64,000 nucleotides of DNA from contig OY757025.1 of the NCBI GenBank assembly GCA_963580285.1, forward strand, positions 115,013,900 to 115,077,899. Direction: 5' to 3'. This document shows, one piece after another, positions 8,617 to 19,229 of this stretch. Every line of letters begins with the position of its first letter. Position 1 is the stretch's first letter. Source of the stretch: Lucinisca nassula (Eukaryota; Mollusca; Bivalvia; Lucinida; Lucinidae). The position numbers and the translations under genes are program-made. The notes under the pieces were generated by a model, which saw only the letters and a program-made list of their open reading frames with translations, did not search any database and was not told where the DNA came from.

Positions 8617-11232
8617 AGACGCTCACCTGACAGCCTTAGGTCTAAAGGGCTAAGGGACATGCACCCAAGGTCCCTCTAGACCTCTTATGGATCTAAGATC
8701 CATGTCACCAAACGTGTTTTAATGATCTGTTTTTGTCCTCTGATAATGATATTTCTGAGATTCGTTATAGTAAACAAAGACAAGGATTGATGATTTCTTT
8801 AGCAAAAGTTGCTTATAAATTTCTTGAAACATGTGCCACAAAAATTTTGAAAATCGGTTCACTATTAAAAAAATTGACCAAAATAAGATTTGAATAGAGA
8901 TTTTACATTGAAAGGGGAGATAATCCATGATCATAAAGTTTTGATTCTGGAATCTTTTTGGCCTCGATTTAAATGTTTTGAACTTCATGATGTGTTTTGC
9001 ATCATTTATGATTATTTCAGTTATTTAGTAACAGTGTATGAAGAAATTGAAAGTTTGCGGGGAAATATTTACCTCCCTTGCTAGCAATTTAACAATGGAA
9101 ATTTCCCTATTCAAATGTGTTTTTGGTTATAAAATCCTTATTTGTCAACAGATTTTCTAAATTATTGCAACGCTAGTTGTTTTAAACCTTGTTCTTTATC
9201 CTGCTGTAATTTTTATTGAGTTTTTTCTGAAAACCCATTATCAAAAGAGAAAAGTCCACATTAGTATATAGAGAAAGAATATATATGGTTAATGGGTGGG
9301 GAAATATTATGCATTTTATTAAATGATGTGGGTAGGGCATGTCCCCAGGGGCCCAAATTAAGGGCCATGTCACTAAATGCATCTTGCTGTATGACCAAGT
9401 GGTCCTTAATCACATTCCTGACTCTTGAAGATCAGTTGGAAAACTTTTGAGTTTGAATTTCCAGTTATATTTAGCCAAGATAAAGCCTTAGATGAGCTAA
9501 AAGGTCAGGAACAAGAAAATATATGGTTAATGGGTGGAGAGCTTAACCATTTCTAAAGGGGGTGTCGGCCCCCAATTTAACCTATGGTGTTCAAAGATCC
9601 ATGTAACTAAATGCCCCTTATCACAAGAAACAAGAAAATATATGATTTATGGGAGGGGATCTGAACAGTTTCTGAGATTTGATGCATTTTATGTAATGCA
9701 GGGGTGGGGCATGCCCCCAGGGTCTCAAGATGCATGTTTCTTAAAGCGCCTTAGAATATATATTGTTTATGGGTGGGGATCTGGACAGTTTCCAAGATAT
9801 TGGGCACTTTTTGAAATGAAGGGGGTGGGGCATGTCCCTGGGGGACCCCCTAGACTCCCAAGGTCCATGTCATTAAACATGCTTAATCACAAGGAACAAG
9901 AATATACATATGGTTTAGGGGTGGTATTCTCAACCATTTGCAAGATATCAGCCATTTAGACTTTTTCCGATACAAATGCCAATGTGACCAAATTTGACCT
10001 TGGCATAAAATAGGTCAAGGTCATCCCAGGGCAATTCTTTGAACAAACTATAATAGGCCCGAGTCCCGAGGCTACATACCAAGTTTGGTGGAAATCGGCC
10101 CAGCGGTTCCGGAGAAGATTTTTGAAGGTTTTTTAAGGGACCTGGTGGACCCCATGTCAATAAATGCGCCCTATCTTAAGGAACAAGAATATATATGATT
10201 TAGTGGTGGAATATTGAACGGTTTGTTAGATATAATGCATTTTCACTTTTTCCCATACAAATGCATATGTGACTAAATTTTACCCTGGCATAAAATAGGT
10301 TAAGGTCATCCGAGGGTCACCATTTTAAGAATTTATGATGGGCCCGCGTCCCAGATGCTACATACCAAGTTTCATGAAAATCCGTCCAGTAGTTTCAGAG
10401 AAGAAGATTTTTGAAGGGTTTTAACCATATATGGGCATGGCGGCCATCTTGGTTATGTGACCCAACATCATCAACTTAATTTACATGTCCTTCTCTCATA
10501 AAGCTTGCATATGAAATTTGGTCAAAATTGACCAAGTAGTTTCCCTGAAAAATAAGTTTAAAGTTTGACATATTAAAAAACTTGACCCAAGGTCACGGAA
10601 TGACCTTGGCCTATAAATCTCATATATACTTATTAACTCATTTAGCTGATGTCATCTACCAACTTTCAGGCCCAAGGCTGCAACAGTTTTCGAAAAATCC
10701 ACCGTTTTCACTTTTTGCCATTCAAAAGCCTATATTACCAAATTTGACCTTGGCATAAAATAGGTCAAAGTCATCCAAGGGCCATTATTTGAACAAACTA
10801 TGATAGGCCCGAGTACCCAAGGCCACATACCAAGTTTGGTGAAAATCGGACCAGCGGTTCCGGAGAAGAAGATTTTTGAAGGGTTTTTACCATATATGGG
10901 CATGGCGGCCATCTTGGTCACGTGACCTGGACCCCGCGAACAAACTTTCGTTCCCCCATCCCACTGAGGCCACACATGAAATTTGGCTTCAGTCCGCCCA
11001 GCGGTTCCAGATGTTTGAAAATGTTGACATACATACATACATACATACATACATACATACATACATACATACATAACATACATACATACATACATACATA
11101 CATACATACATACATACATACATACATACATACATACATACATACATAACATACATAACATACATACATACATACATACAGACAGCATGACCACCCTATA
11201 AGCTCACAAATGAGCCTACGGCTCAGGTGAGC
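8617..11232. mobile_element. Long non-coding element G with tandem units
   Basis: The ends are inverted: GACGCTCACCTGACAGCC on the left (about 8619) and CGGCTCAGGTGAGCTA on the right (about 11219-11234). The interior holds diverged units of about 120-145 bp around ATATATGGTTAATGGGTGGG and GGGCATGTCCC (9240-9960), then larger units with TTTGACCTTGGCATAAAATA (9990-10900). A gene-free element of this build is probably a non-autonomous DNA transposon. No transposase was found. Confidence 0.55.
11027..11178. repeat. (ATAC)n microsatellite
   Basis: About 150 bp of nearly perfect ACAT/ATAC tetranucleotide, broken by AACAT interruptions at about 11074, 11147 and 11157. It sits just inside the right end of element G. 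All open frames here (MYVCMYVC...) are microsatellite artefacts. Confidence 0.95.
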
Positions 11233-11312
11233 TAAAAATCAAGGTTCTAAAATGTACGTATAACCCATATAGTCTTACGTGACGAAAGAAGAAAAATCGA
11301 AGTATCATTTTT

Positions 11313-11654
11313 TTATCATATGACGTCGCGTCTGAGAGTGTAATAACGCCATGTATTATTTTCGATAATCCACTAGTGGATTAATTATGCAAATTAGCTA
11401 GATACGTCCCGTAACGTTACGTGTACGACGTCCTGAACGACGTCGCGTTTACTAACGGCGGTATATTGACATTTTTGTTAAACAAGCGTTTTAAATGTCA
11501 TATGATAAATAGAATCTTGCATTCGTGCTCATGTATTATTGACTTTATTAAACTCGTTGAGGAAAAGGGATCAGATGCTCGGCAAAGCCTCGCATTTTAT
11601 CCCTTTTCCTCAACTCGTTTAATTAATTCAATAATACATGTAAGATCCTCTATT
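11313..11654 (+). mobile_element. Hairpin element C, tandem copy 1
   Basis: Element C is about 342-363 bp. It opens with TATCATATGACGTCGCG, then TAATCCACTAGTGGATTA, then a CG-rich block with AACGACGTCGCGTTTACTAA. It ends with a 55 bp-arm hairpin whose arms are GTTGAGGAAAAGGGAT and ATCCCTTTTCCTCAAC and whose apex is GCTCGGCAAAGCCTCGC. This copy is followed head-to-tail by another. No coding sequence. Confidence 0.7.
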
Positions 11655-12016
11655 TATCATATGACGTCGCGTCTGAGAGTGTAATAACGCCATGTAATAT
11701 TTTCGATAATCCACTAGTGGATTAAATATGCAAATTAGCTAGATATGTCCAGTAACGTTACATGTACGACGTCCTTAACGACGTCGCGTTTACTAATGGC
11801 GGAATATTGACATTTTTGTAAACAATCGTGAGTAAAAAGCGCTTTAAATGTCATATGATAAATAGAATCTTACATTCGTGCTCATGTGTTATTGAATTTA
11901 TTAAATTCGTTGAGGAAAAGGGATAAAATGCTCGGCAAAGCCTCGCATTTTATCCCTTTTCCTCAACTCGTTTAATGAATTCAATAATACATGAACACTC
12001 ATGAAAGATCCTCTAT
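11655..12016 (+). mobile_element. Hairpin element C, tandem copy 2
   Basis: Same orientation as the preceding copy, starting exactly where that one ends. It has a near-perfect terminal hairpin (stem about 11895-11985), with a full AAAATGCTCGGCAAAGCC apex. Confidence 0.7.
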
Positions 12017-12127
12017 ATAATCAATATCCCAACGCTCAACCAAAGTTTTCCATTCTGATTCAAAGCATTCAGTAAGTTGCTCGATCACTTAGGTCATCAG
12101 GGATCAAAAGATACGCTTAAAATGATG

Positions 12128-12202
12128 GAGGGCCCATCGGGGCTTGGATAAATAGATTGGGCTGCATGGTGCTGCCAAAGCGGAGCTGAAACCGACCATT
12201 CT
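12128..12202 (+). mobile_element. SINE-B 5' fragment
   Basis: GGCCCATCGGGGCTTGGATA to GAGCTGAAACCGACC. Only the head of the element remains. Confidence 0.6.
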
Positions 12203-12904
12203 CTAATGCATACCATTTCGAAAACCATATGGAGTTATGAGCCTTTATGAAACGAAAACAATTACGATTAGACTTTCTACAGGGGCAACATACTGGGAAT
12301 CTCTTCTTTGTTGCTCATGCCTAACCAACGAAAATTGGACAAGACGCCACGGGTACAAATTCTCAAAGTCTGTTTTGTTTAGACGATTTCTAGATCAAAT
12401 AATTGGATAGGCAGCATAGATTGTGGCCACCACCACCGCTACCACAATATCTGCTGTCACTCAGCAATCGTGGCGGCGGCGGTGGGGTGGTAGGTAGGTG
12501 TCCATAGTATTGTGAAATGAGATTACTTTCATAATTGCAAAAATGACATTTTTCCGATGACAATTTCCGATATTTTCCTTAGTTCAGTACCAACTACAGA
12601 CTGTTGGTACTCGTTAGAACCGCCTCATGAAGTTAACAAATTCCGACAACAGTTCCTTTCCTGATGCTGGATTTTCATGAAGTTAACAATTTCAGACAAT
12701 AGTTCCTTATTCAAACATGAAAACACTAGTTCCAATATCACAAGTTGAACCAACCCGACAGCAAACTTGTCGAAAGGGATGGTTGAGCCATAGACCTTGT
12801 GTTTGCAGTATCCTATAGAACAATCGTATTTGTTATCCTGTAAGCGTAATACAAACTTTTGAAGGAACTATAAAAGTTAGAATCAATCTTTATCATAGAG
12901 TGGC
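12203..12904. other. Non-genic stretch
   Basis: No gene was seen. There is a (CCA/GGT) palindromic patch at 12425-12500, and a single arm of hairpin family b (ACTGTTGGTACTCGTTAGAA) at about 12599. A direct repeat of TGAAGTTAACAA(A)TTC occurs at about 12627 and 12675. Confidence 0.4.
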
Positions 12905-13190
12905 TTTATTTTTTATTTTCTTGTAGCCCTTGCTTCCAAACGATTACATTTTTCTAGAACATATTAAACTTCATCGTAGCTGGTGTTATGGGAATATGTG
13001 GCGCCCGTAAAATGTTTCCCTGCCCTTCATCATAGTGGGGTTTATTTTCTAGTCATTCGGGATCACTGTTTCAACTGCAGAAATTCACAAATGTTTGAGA
13101 GTTAATGATGAGGCCTAAGGGGCCGAAACTAGCTAGTGTGGGCCAGAAAAAAAAATCTTGTACACTCCACAGTTTTCAGATCATAAACCT
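12905..13190 (+). mobile_element. Decayed retrozyme-like unit (family H)
   Basis: Aligns along its length with the H unit at 45711-46060: CCTTGCTTCCAAA, TCTAGAACATATT, TGTGGCGCCCGTAAAA, CCTGCCCTTCATCATAGTG, TCGGGATCA, GATGAGGCCTAAGGGGCCGA and TGTACACTCCAC occur in the same circular order. It holds one unit and no second repeat. A hammerhead relic lies near its right end. Confidence 0.65.
13098..13147 (+). ncRNA. Hammerhead ribozyme relic (inactive)
   Basis: The core reads ATGATGA - GGCC TAA GGGGCC - GAAA - CTAGCTAGT - G. Stem II and GAAA are kept, and stem III is still the self-complementary ACTAGCTAGT. C3 is changed to A, the cleavage-site residue 17 is G instead of C, and stem I pairing is lost. 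Hammerheads with G17 do not cleave, so this copy should be dead. Confidence 0.7.
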
Positions 13191-13254
13191 TGGCTTCGCA
13201 AAATACAGCTGATATGAAAGAGCTGGAGACTAAATTGGAGCTCAGAATTAATAA

Positions 13255-13617
13255 ATAGAGGATCTTACATGAGTGTTCATGTATTATTGAATTTATTAAA
13301 CGAGTTGAGGAAAAGGGATAAAATGCGAGGCTTTGCCGAGCATTTTATCCCTTTTCCTCAACTCGTTTAATAAATTCAATAATACATGAGCACGAATGCA
13401 AGATTCTATTTATCATATGACATTTAACACGCATTTTATTCACGATTGTTTACAAAAATGTCAGTATTCCGCCATTAGTAAACGCGACGTCGTTAAGGAC
13501 GTCGTACATGTAACGTTACGGAACGTATCTAGCTAATTTGCATATTTAATCCACTAGTGGATTATCGAAAATAATACATGGCGTTATTACACTCTCAGAC
13601 GCGACGTCATATGATAA
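13255..13617 (-). mobile_element. Hairpin element C, inverted copy
   Basis: Reverse complement of the tandem copies at 11.3-12.0 kb. It starts with the GAGGATCTTACATGAGTGTT arm and ends with GCGACGTCATATGATAA. With 11655-12016 it makes a 360 bp inverted pair separated by 1.24 kb. Confidence 0.7.
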
Positions 13618-14036
13618 AAAATTCACTGAGCTCCATGATAGTACCCAGACTATTGACCATAGACTGTACCGGGCATAGGGGTCTATCTTGGATTCCAATA
13701 TGGGCTCAACTGCTCAAACAGCTATGCTTCATTTTGAAGATGGCAACCCTAGTACCAGTCTTACAGATAAGTCAGAGGGAGCACAATACGTTAGTCAGGT
13801 TGATCAGGAGTCGGAAAGGAAGGATGCAATCCTGGAAACAAAAATGTGCTTCCCTCTGACAATGTTTATGGCTCTTGAAGGCCTGGGGGTAAATCAGACT
13901 CCTTCCGGGGATACTGCCTTGTCCTTCCGGGGATACTGCCTGGTACGACCGTTGATGATGATGATGGTGATAAAGAAAAAAAACCGGAGGGAGATCAAAA
14001 ACTGGTAGGAGTGACTCATCCTCCCCATCTAGGCCA

Positions 14037-15360
14037 TTGTCTCCTTTGCCACCAAAATTGGAGTCATTTTCGGGTGACCCTAAAGGAATTCCATGGTTAA
14101 ACTTCATTATTAAGTTTGACCGGGCCGTGGTAAGGAGACGGTTATCAGATGGGAAGGCTTGTGATCGGCTTTTCAGTTGTTTAACTGACAAAGCCTTAAA
14201 ATATGTCACCATGTGTCATCAAGGCGATTGTTATGACACTCTGAAAAGGTTGATGAAATTGCGCTTTGCTTTGCGGGTCGAGCCTGTGGCTGCTCGCCAG
14301 AGGCTTCATCTCGTAAAGCAATTCGATGATGAAGACATAGAAGTTTTCCTTCAGAGGGTTTTAACGATGGTCATGGATGGTTATGGCAACACAGATATAA
14401 GAACAATGCAGCAGTTAGCAACAGAGTAATTTCTACGGGGTTGTAAGAATAAAGAGGCTGCATCAATAGTAATGCAGTAGCCTCCATGGACCATTCAGGA
14501 GGCCTGTAGGAAATTAAAAACTGTTGTTGCCAACCGAAAGGTAATATTGGGTGGTAGAGTGTCATTTCAAGAAAGGCTCATTACCGCCCAAGAAGAAAGA
14601 AGAGTTGCAGACCTGGAGAGAAAGGTAGTTTCTCCAAGGCCTGACCGTTGGCATGGGGACCGGAGTTTGTCCCCGTCCGGTCACGCGCCATTTTGGGACC
14701 GGGGTTGGACTAAATTAAGGGGCTATTCGCCAAATGAGGGAGCCTACCAAGGTTTCCGTGGCCGGAGTCGTAATGGGGATAGGCGGTCATCAAGACAGGA
14801 ATCATTTTCACCCACCGGGTTCCGGGCGCCCTGATTATGTCAATAAATATCCCTCAGAGGATAGGCATCCACCCCGTTTCCGTCAAGAAAACAGATATCC
14901 TGATGCGACATAACCATCAGAAAGAAACAGGTCCCCTTATGGATACCATTCAAACAGGTATCCATCCCCAAATGGATACAATGCGGCACGCCGCTATCCA
15001 TCAACTAATGGATATCCTTCTGATAGATATCCATCACCTACTGGATATAACTCTAGAAGATATCCTTCGCCCAATGGATATCTTTCTGATAGGTATCCAT
15101 CCCCAAACAATCGACCTAAGAATTACCCCTCCCCAAGTAGGAGTCCTTCACCCAACTTTCATAAACATCGGTCCCCTGCTCAACAGTACTCTCCATATAT
15201 TAACAAAGATGGGTATCAGTCAAGGCCATAAGTCCATAAGGGGTATCATGATACATCTGGGGATTCTCGGGGCTCTGGTGGTCGGCACCCTGACATTGGT
15301 CCCAGACACTCTAAGTCTTCTAAACAGACTGGAGACTTGCCGCCGGGGTCATCCGTTGAG
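14037..15360 (+). pseudogene. Gypsy gag-like polyprotein (broken)
   Basis: Residues from PKLESFSGDPKGIPWLNF through LVKQFDDEDIEVFLQRVL are a retrotransposon Gag capsid domain: a substrate-like PxLxxFxGD start, then WLNF, then a helical AAR/RLHLVKQ segment. The frame stops at 14429 (TAA) and continues in other frames: 14547-14834 (Arg/Ser-rich, RDGW/GDRSLS) and 14837-15367, a run of repeated GGxxPS/PNGY-like DNA units (ATGGATATCC, GGTATCCATCC about every 30 bp at 14940-15110). A nucleocapsid zinc knuckle is not visible. Gag packages the element RNA in cytoplasmic particles. This copy cannot make a full protein. Confidence 0.65.
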
Positions 15361-15434
15361 GACTTAAACTTCAACGGACTAGGGGCTCCGGCGACAATCT
15401 TCTAGTCCACTCTGATCTGGGTCGCCCATGTGAC

Positions 15435-15690
15435 GTGTTGGAAATGACATTGCCAGGTCATCGGAATTTAACCGCGACTGTTCGTGTTCTTTTTAATGGA
15501 GAGTCTACAGATGCGGTTATTGAAAGTGCGGCTATGGTGACTTTAGTAAGGGATTATTTTGAGCCTGAAAGACTTGGCCCAGTTTGCCTACTTCCAGGGA
15601 TAAGTGCTGATCCTGTACAGGGTAGATTTGTACATAATGTGCCTTTCACTGTGGGTCAGACTTGCCGAAGTCCCTACATTTACACTTTTT
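15435..15690 (+). pseudogene. Gypsy aspartic protease, N-terminal part
   Basis: Residues 15-40 read VRVLFNGESTDAVIESAAM, matching the retropepsin active-site strand, where the usual catalytic D(S/T)(G/A)A is ESAA here. The aspartate is replaced by glutamate, so the copy should be inactive. The frame breaks off after TVGQTC, where retroposon-D and other insertions start at about 15700; the reading resumes near 18595. Confidence 0.6.
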
Positions 15691-15703
15691 ATTTTTAAAT
15701 GAA

Positions 15704-16246
15704 AAGTAGAAGTAAAACAAAGATCAGGAATTGATACAATTAACTTACTCCACCCATAAAAGACACCAAAGGGAAAGAAATACAAACATTAAGCGACCAG
15801 ATCATAATGGAAACCTAAACAAAGGAAGGCCATAAGGACAGTTACTTTCCCACAAAATGGCCATATGGCCATCCAAAACCAAAAGACACAAGTGATACAC
15901 ACAGCAAGTAACAAACAACAACATAGATAAATCGCCACAGAAGAGCCGCCTTGGAACGGTCAGTGGAAGATTTCCACTGGGGGGCTTAAATCGATTTTAC
16001 GTGGCCACAATCCTCGCCCTTACTTCCGTCGCGATTTAGACAAATAATTTGTTCAGTCCGCATGAAGGCCTCCTAACTCATCAGTGCAACATCTCCGTGA
16101 ACACAAAAATCAAAGATCCACAGAGCTGAGACAACGGTGAGAACTCGACAGCAAGAAACCACTGAAATGCTGGAGCAAAAGAAAACCAACAGTTAGACTC
16201 CGATGAGCCCGACCAGAGACAGAGCATCAGGCACCAACCAACATTA
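15704..16246 (-). mobile_element. Retroposon-D copy, 543 bp
   Basis: Family D is seen at least five times. The edge AAGTAGAAGTAAAACAAAGA (left here) is the same in every copy, while the other edge varies (about 16246, 22330, 40917, 47507). A fixed end and a variable end are typical of 5'-truncated retroposition, which puts its 3' end at the left and its sense on the minus strand. The body includes GGCCATATGGCCAT and a hairpin, TGGAAGATTTCCACTGGGG. It interrupts the gypsy protease. Confidence 0.65.
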
Positions 16247-16269
16247 TCTCTCTAATTTTCAATAAGCCT

Positions 16270-16650
16270 TTACGTTGGAGCCGTCATAGAATCTGAGGCC
16301 TGACCCACCGGCGTGCAATTAAAGAGGGAAGCAAAGTTGCCAACCGTGATTGGGTTACCTACCATGCATGCAGTCTGTCGTATAATATCCATGTTGTACC
16401 CAATCTTTTTATATCGAAGAATGACCCCACGAAACTCGGTGCCGAAGCCACTGCGGTTATACACCTCCCCGAATCCACAAACCAAGTCACCACAAAATTC
16501 GGGTTCCGACAGACCCTTTAAACAAAAAAAAATATATGTAAAAGTCTCTTTAGTCTCCATCTCTGAAGGTAGGAACTTGTATACGCTGCAAATTATCCGA
16601 CCAGCTTCCAGCTTGATGTAAAATGAGCTTCCACTTGATGATAAGAGCAT
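16270..16650 (-). CDS. Repeat-associated 126-residue open frame, function unknown
   Basis: An uninterrupted frame that starts MLLSSSGSSFYIKLEAG and ends NCTPVGQASDSMTAPT. It has Cys residues (CSVYK, CLKGL, CGDLVCGF, ACMVG, FNCTP) but no domain I recognise, no signal peptide and no membrane segment. It lies just upstream, on the minus strand, of retroposon-D and inside the gypsy insertion cluster, so it may be the end of the same longer retroelement or an unrelated repeat. Length and amino-acid composition look more coding-like than the other stray frames. I give no function. Confidence 0.35.
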   Translation of the reverse strand: MLLSSSGSSFYIKLEAGRIICSVYKFLPSEMETKETFTYIFFCLKGLSEPEFCGDLVCGFGEVYNRSGFGTEFRGVILRYKKIGYNMDIIRQTACMVGNPITVGNFASLFNCTPVGQASDSMTAPT

Positions 16651-16741
16651 TAGCCTCTGCAGTTAATGTTTACTTAATAAATAACACCCACCTGCGTCTG
16701 TCAGTGAAAGGAAGGAAAATTCTAGTATTTTGGAGATTTTT

Positions 16742-16822
16742 GTTTTGTTTGATTTGAGGTTTAATGCCCCTGTCAACACTGTATAGGTCATTTTGGGGAT
16801 GTTGCTTCCTTTGTGTTGGGAC
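16742..16822 (-). mobile_element. SINE-B 3' fragment, antisense
   Basis: TTTGATTTGAGGTTTAATGC to GATGTTGCTTCC; only the tail third is present. Confidence 0.6.
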
Positions 16823-16824
16823 CT

Positions 16825-17293
16825 AAAACTTGTTCGAGACAGTGGTAGTTCCTATCATCGAGGGTTGAATTTTATGAGGATAATTTCGGCATAACTTTTA
16901 GTCCTCTATTTAATTAATAGATTTTGTGTGTGCTCATTAGAATCAACTGGTGAGTACACACAATATACTTTTTTCTAGATAAAATACGCAAAATCCCCAT
17001 AACTATCCCTAAATATTTGCCATTATATGGATATGTGTGAAGAATTTCTCAGGTTCTCAAGAGTGAGTTCTAAAACTGTCATAGAAAACGAGCTATCGGT
17101 GTTCGAGCCATTGAGGTATCATTATACAGTCAAACCGGTCATAGTGACCAACTCTATTAAGCAAGCAACCTGTCTTAAGCAAGCAATCATTCAAATCCCG
17201 ACAAAGGCGAATGCCTTAATATCCAAGCACCTGTCTTAAGCAAGCACATTTTGATCATCCCTGACGTGCTTGCTAAACACAGGTTGGACTGTA
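16825..17293. mobile_element. Two adjoining pogo/Tc1-like MITE remnants
   Basis: 16825-17122 resembles the element at 50178-50525: GTTCGAGACAGTGGTAGTTC on the left and TCGGTGTTCGAGCCATTGAG on the right, with a hairpin-b-like GTGTGTGCTCATTAGAATCA centre. 17124-17293 starts TACAGTCAAACCGGTCATAG and ends AACACAGGTTGGACTGTA, so the ends CAGTC-AACC and GGTT-GACTG are inverted with TA on both sides. Confidence 0.5.
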
Positions 17294-17769
17294 ATTGTTT
17301 TTGCACTGGTTTTTATAGAAACAAGAAAAACGCCAAATGGCATTATGGATGAGTTTTTCAGTAGAAATTTCCGAAAATGCCAATTTCCCACAAAAATGTT
17401 GCTCCTTGGTAGAAAAATGGATTGCATATGAAAGTGAACCCCCAATTAAACAACATTCCTAATATGAAAGCAATCCAGTGGATAATAAAGGTATTACATA
17501 ACTTTGAAAAAAGGTTAACCAAAAGGTAAACCGGGACGCGGACGCCCGGCCAGCCGGCCGCACGCCCGACCGGCCGCCCGCACGCCCGGCCGGCCGCCAG
17601 CACAGACATCGCTGTTCTAAAGGACGGAATTTTTCCTTAAAAAACCCGCCCAAAAAAGGCAAGCAGGCAGCATAATATCATTATCCTGGCATAATTACTT
17701 AATTAATAATATGTGTAATTGTAGAATCTTTTCAGCATTATCTTAACAGGAGAAACCATAGAGAAAAGT
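17294..17769. other. Non-genic stretch with GC-rich array
   Basis: No gene. 17533-17602 is a GC-rich run of CCGGCCGCCCGCACGCCC-like units inside AT-rich DNA. This is comparable to the 'gtccgtccgt' entrances of other repeat blocks and could be the start of a degenerate element. Confidence 0.4.
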
Positions 17770-18210
17770 GGCGTTTACAAGGGGTTATATAATGTTCTTA
17801 TTTCTGCTCAGTAGTATAGATTGTGGGTACTCTTTAGAACCGCCTCTAACAAGAACCCACAATCTATGTTTGAAGCAGAAATAAAGAAAAACGATGCGAG
17901 GGCTACATGTACTAACTTCTGAACTTGTTCTCTTCATCAGCGACACTAGTTTACACAATAGCCATGATCATCCCCAAAACATGTCCATGCAATGAAAACC
18001 CTTGTTAACCCCACTTTATATAGAGTAAAGCGGGGTTTACCAGGCTAGTCATTTTGTAATTTCTGCTCTATAACATAAATTGTGGGTACCCATTAGAATC
18101 GCCTCATTGAGGTGGTTACACATAGATTGTGGGTACTCATTAGAACCGCCTTATTGAATCGGTTGTAACGAGTACCCAAAATCTATGTTTTGAGCAGAAA
18201 TAAGAAAAAT
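17770..18210. mobile_element. Hairpin family b, two copies in series
   Basis: Copy 1 (about 17770-18020) has inner arms GATTGTGGGTACTCTTTAGA and AACAAGAACCCACAATCTAT, and ends with the outer arm TAACCCCACTTTATATAGAG. Copy 2 (about 18005-18205) has ATTGTGGGTACTCATTAGAA and TAACGAGTACCCAAAATCTA with CAGAAATAAGAAAAAT beyond. They share the outer arm at about 18003-18030. Confidence 0.55.
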
Positions 18211-18590
18211 TCTGATTAACACCATTGTTGGAGCCTTCTAATATAGCATAGGCATGTTATCGTAATGGTTTAAGAATAAAAGATTAAAATTGAAACTTCT
18301 TTTTTAAAACCCTCTGCCTTCATCTGGTTTATGCCCAACTAATGTAAATAAATCATGATAACAAGCTCTGAAGCCTGTCAGTGAAAAGTTATATAAACAA
18401 ACTTCTCACTCATATCTGACAATCATCTACAGGACAGGTGAATGAGTTCTTTTAATTGTTACAAGTAATTTCACAATTCTCATAAAAGACTGTATTGCTA
18501 TTTCATTTACAATGTATTTATTTTTTTGTGAACAATTATTTCTACAATGGACACCTAATTGACAGACTTGGGCAAGTCTAAGGTATGCAA
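18211..18590. other. Non-genic AT-rich stretch
   Basis: Nothing recognisable; it lies between the hairpins and the point where the gypsy protease frame resumes. Confidence 0.4.
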
Positions 18591-19208
18591 ACATTATTGC
18601 ACACTGTTTGTGCAGCACCAATTAAGGATGTCTGCTTATTGGGCCTAGATTTTTTGATAGCCACAGGCACAATTTTAGATTTGAACAGACATATTTTGAC
18701 TGTTAAAGATGAAAATGTCCAAGTTAAAGTCATCAAGAACCCTGTACTTCAAGTGACAAATGTAGCGATGGCACGTCGCACTGTCTTACAGCCGCACTCG
18801 GTAGGCTACATTACAGGTAAGTTAGATAACCCCATTGAGAGATCATACATGGTCTCTGGTGTTAAAAGTAAAAAAGCCCTGGTTTCTAACGTCTATGGCA
18901 ACGGCATTGTGGTCTCTTTAAAGGTTGTAAATGATTCGGATAGTTTCGTAACCTTTAAAAAGGGTAAATCTATTGGACAAGCAGAATCAGGCGAACTTGT
19001 TCAGGACTATTATCAATGCACTGTATCCAGATCAGAACATGTGCAGTGTACAGGGGATCAAGAAGACCCTGATGTTCAGCACTTACCCGAACACCTCCAG
19101 TCAATGTATGACAAAAGTATTTCCGGCCTTTCTTTTAACCAAAAATGGAATTTTAACGATTTTTATGTTAATTTCAGGATGTGTTCTCTAAAGATGATTT
19201 TGATTTAG
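18591..19208 (+). pseudogene. Gypsy protease end and linker to RT
   Basis: From HTVCAAPIKDVCLLGLDFL the frame is the C-terminal half of a retropepsin fold (the LLGLDFL strand is the usual I-(L/I)G-(L/M)-DFL element) and then the linker region before RT (VSNVYGNGIVVSLKVVNDSD). It is 207 residues without a stop. The codons before CTVC are insertion-derived. The polyprotein needs the upstream part, which is cut off by the 2.9 kb insertion. Confidence 0.65.
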
Positions 19209-19229
19209 GCTGTTTATCTGGATGCATAA

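Noticed and set aside
8890..9084. 64-residue frame and neighbouring short frames in 8.7-9.4 kb
   Set aside because: AT-rich non-coding sequence; no similarity, no splice or start context.
9534..9959. 141-residue frame in element G
   Set aside because: Runs through diverged tandem units and repeats the same phrase (YGxGSGQFxRF), as expected of translated repeats; no start context or domain.
10730..11194. 154-residue and other MYVCMYVC frames
   Set aside because: They translate the (ATAC)n microsatellite; overlapping frames on both strands with the same periodicity show that it is not coding.
15000..15120. CRISPR-like regular repeats (GGATATCC/ATCCATC)
   Set aside because: Spacing is irregular, repeats are about 10 bp, the host is eukaryotic, and they lie within degraded gag coding sequence.
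16078..16120. CTGATGAG on the minus strand of retroposon-D as a possible hammerhead
   Set aside because: No GAAA follows a stem II in the right place (it reads TGAACAAA), and stems I and III do not form, so it is a chance core match. The same holds for the copies at 40.86 and 47.35 kb.
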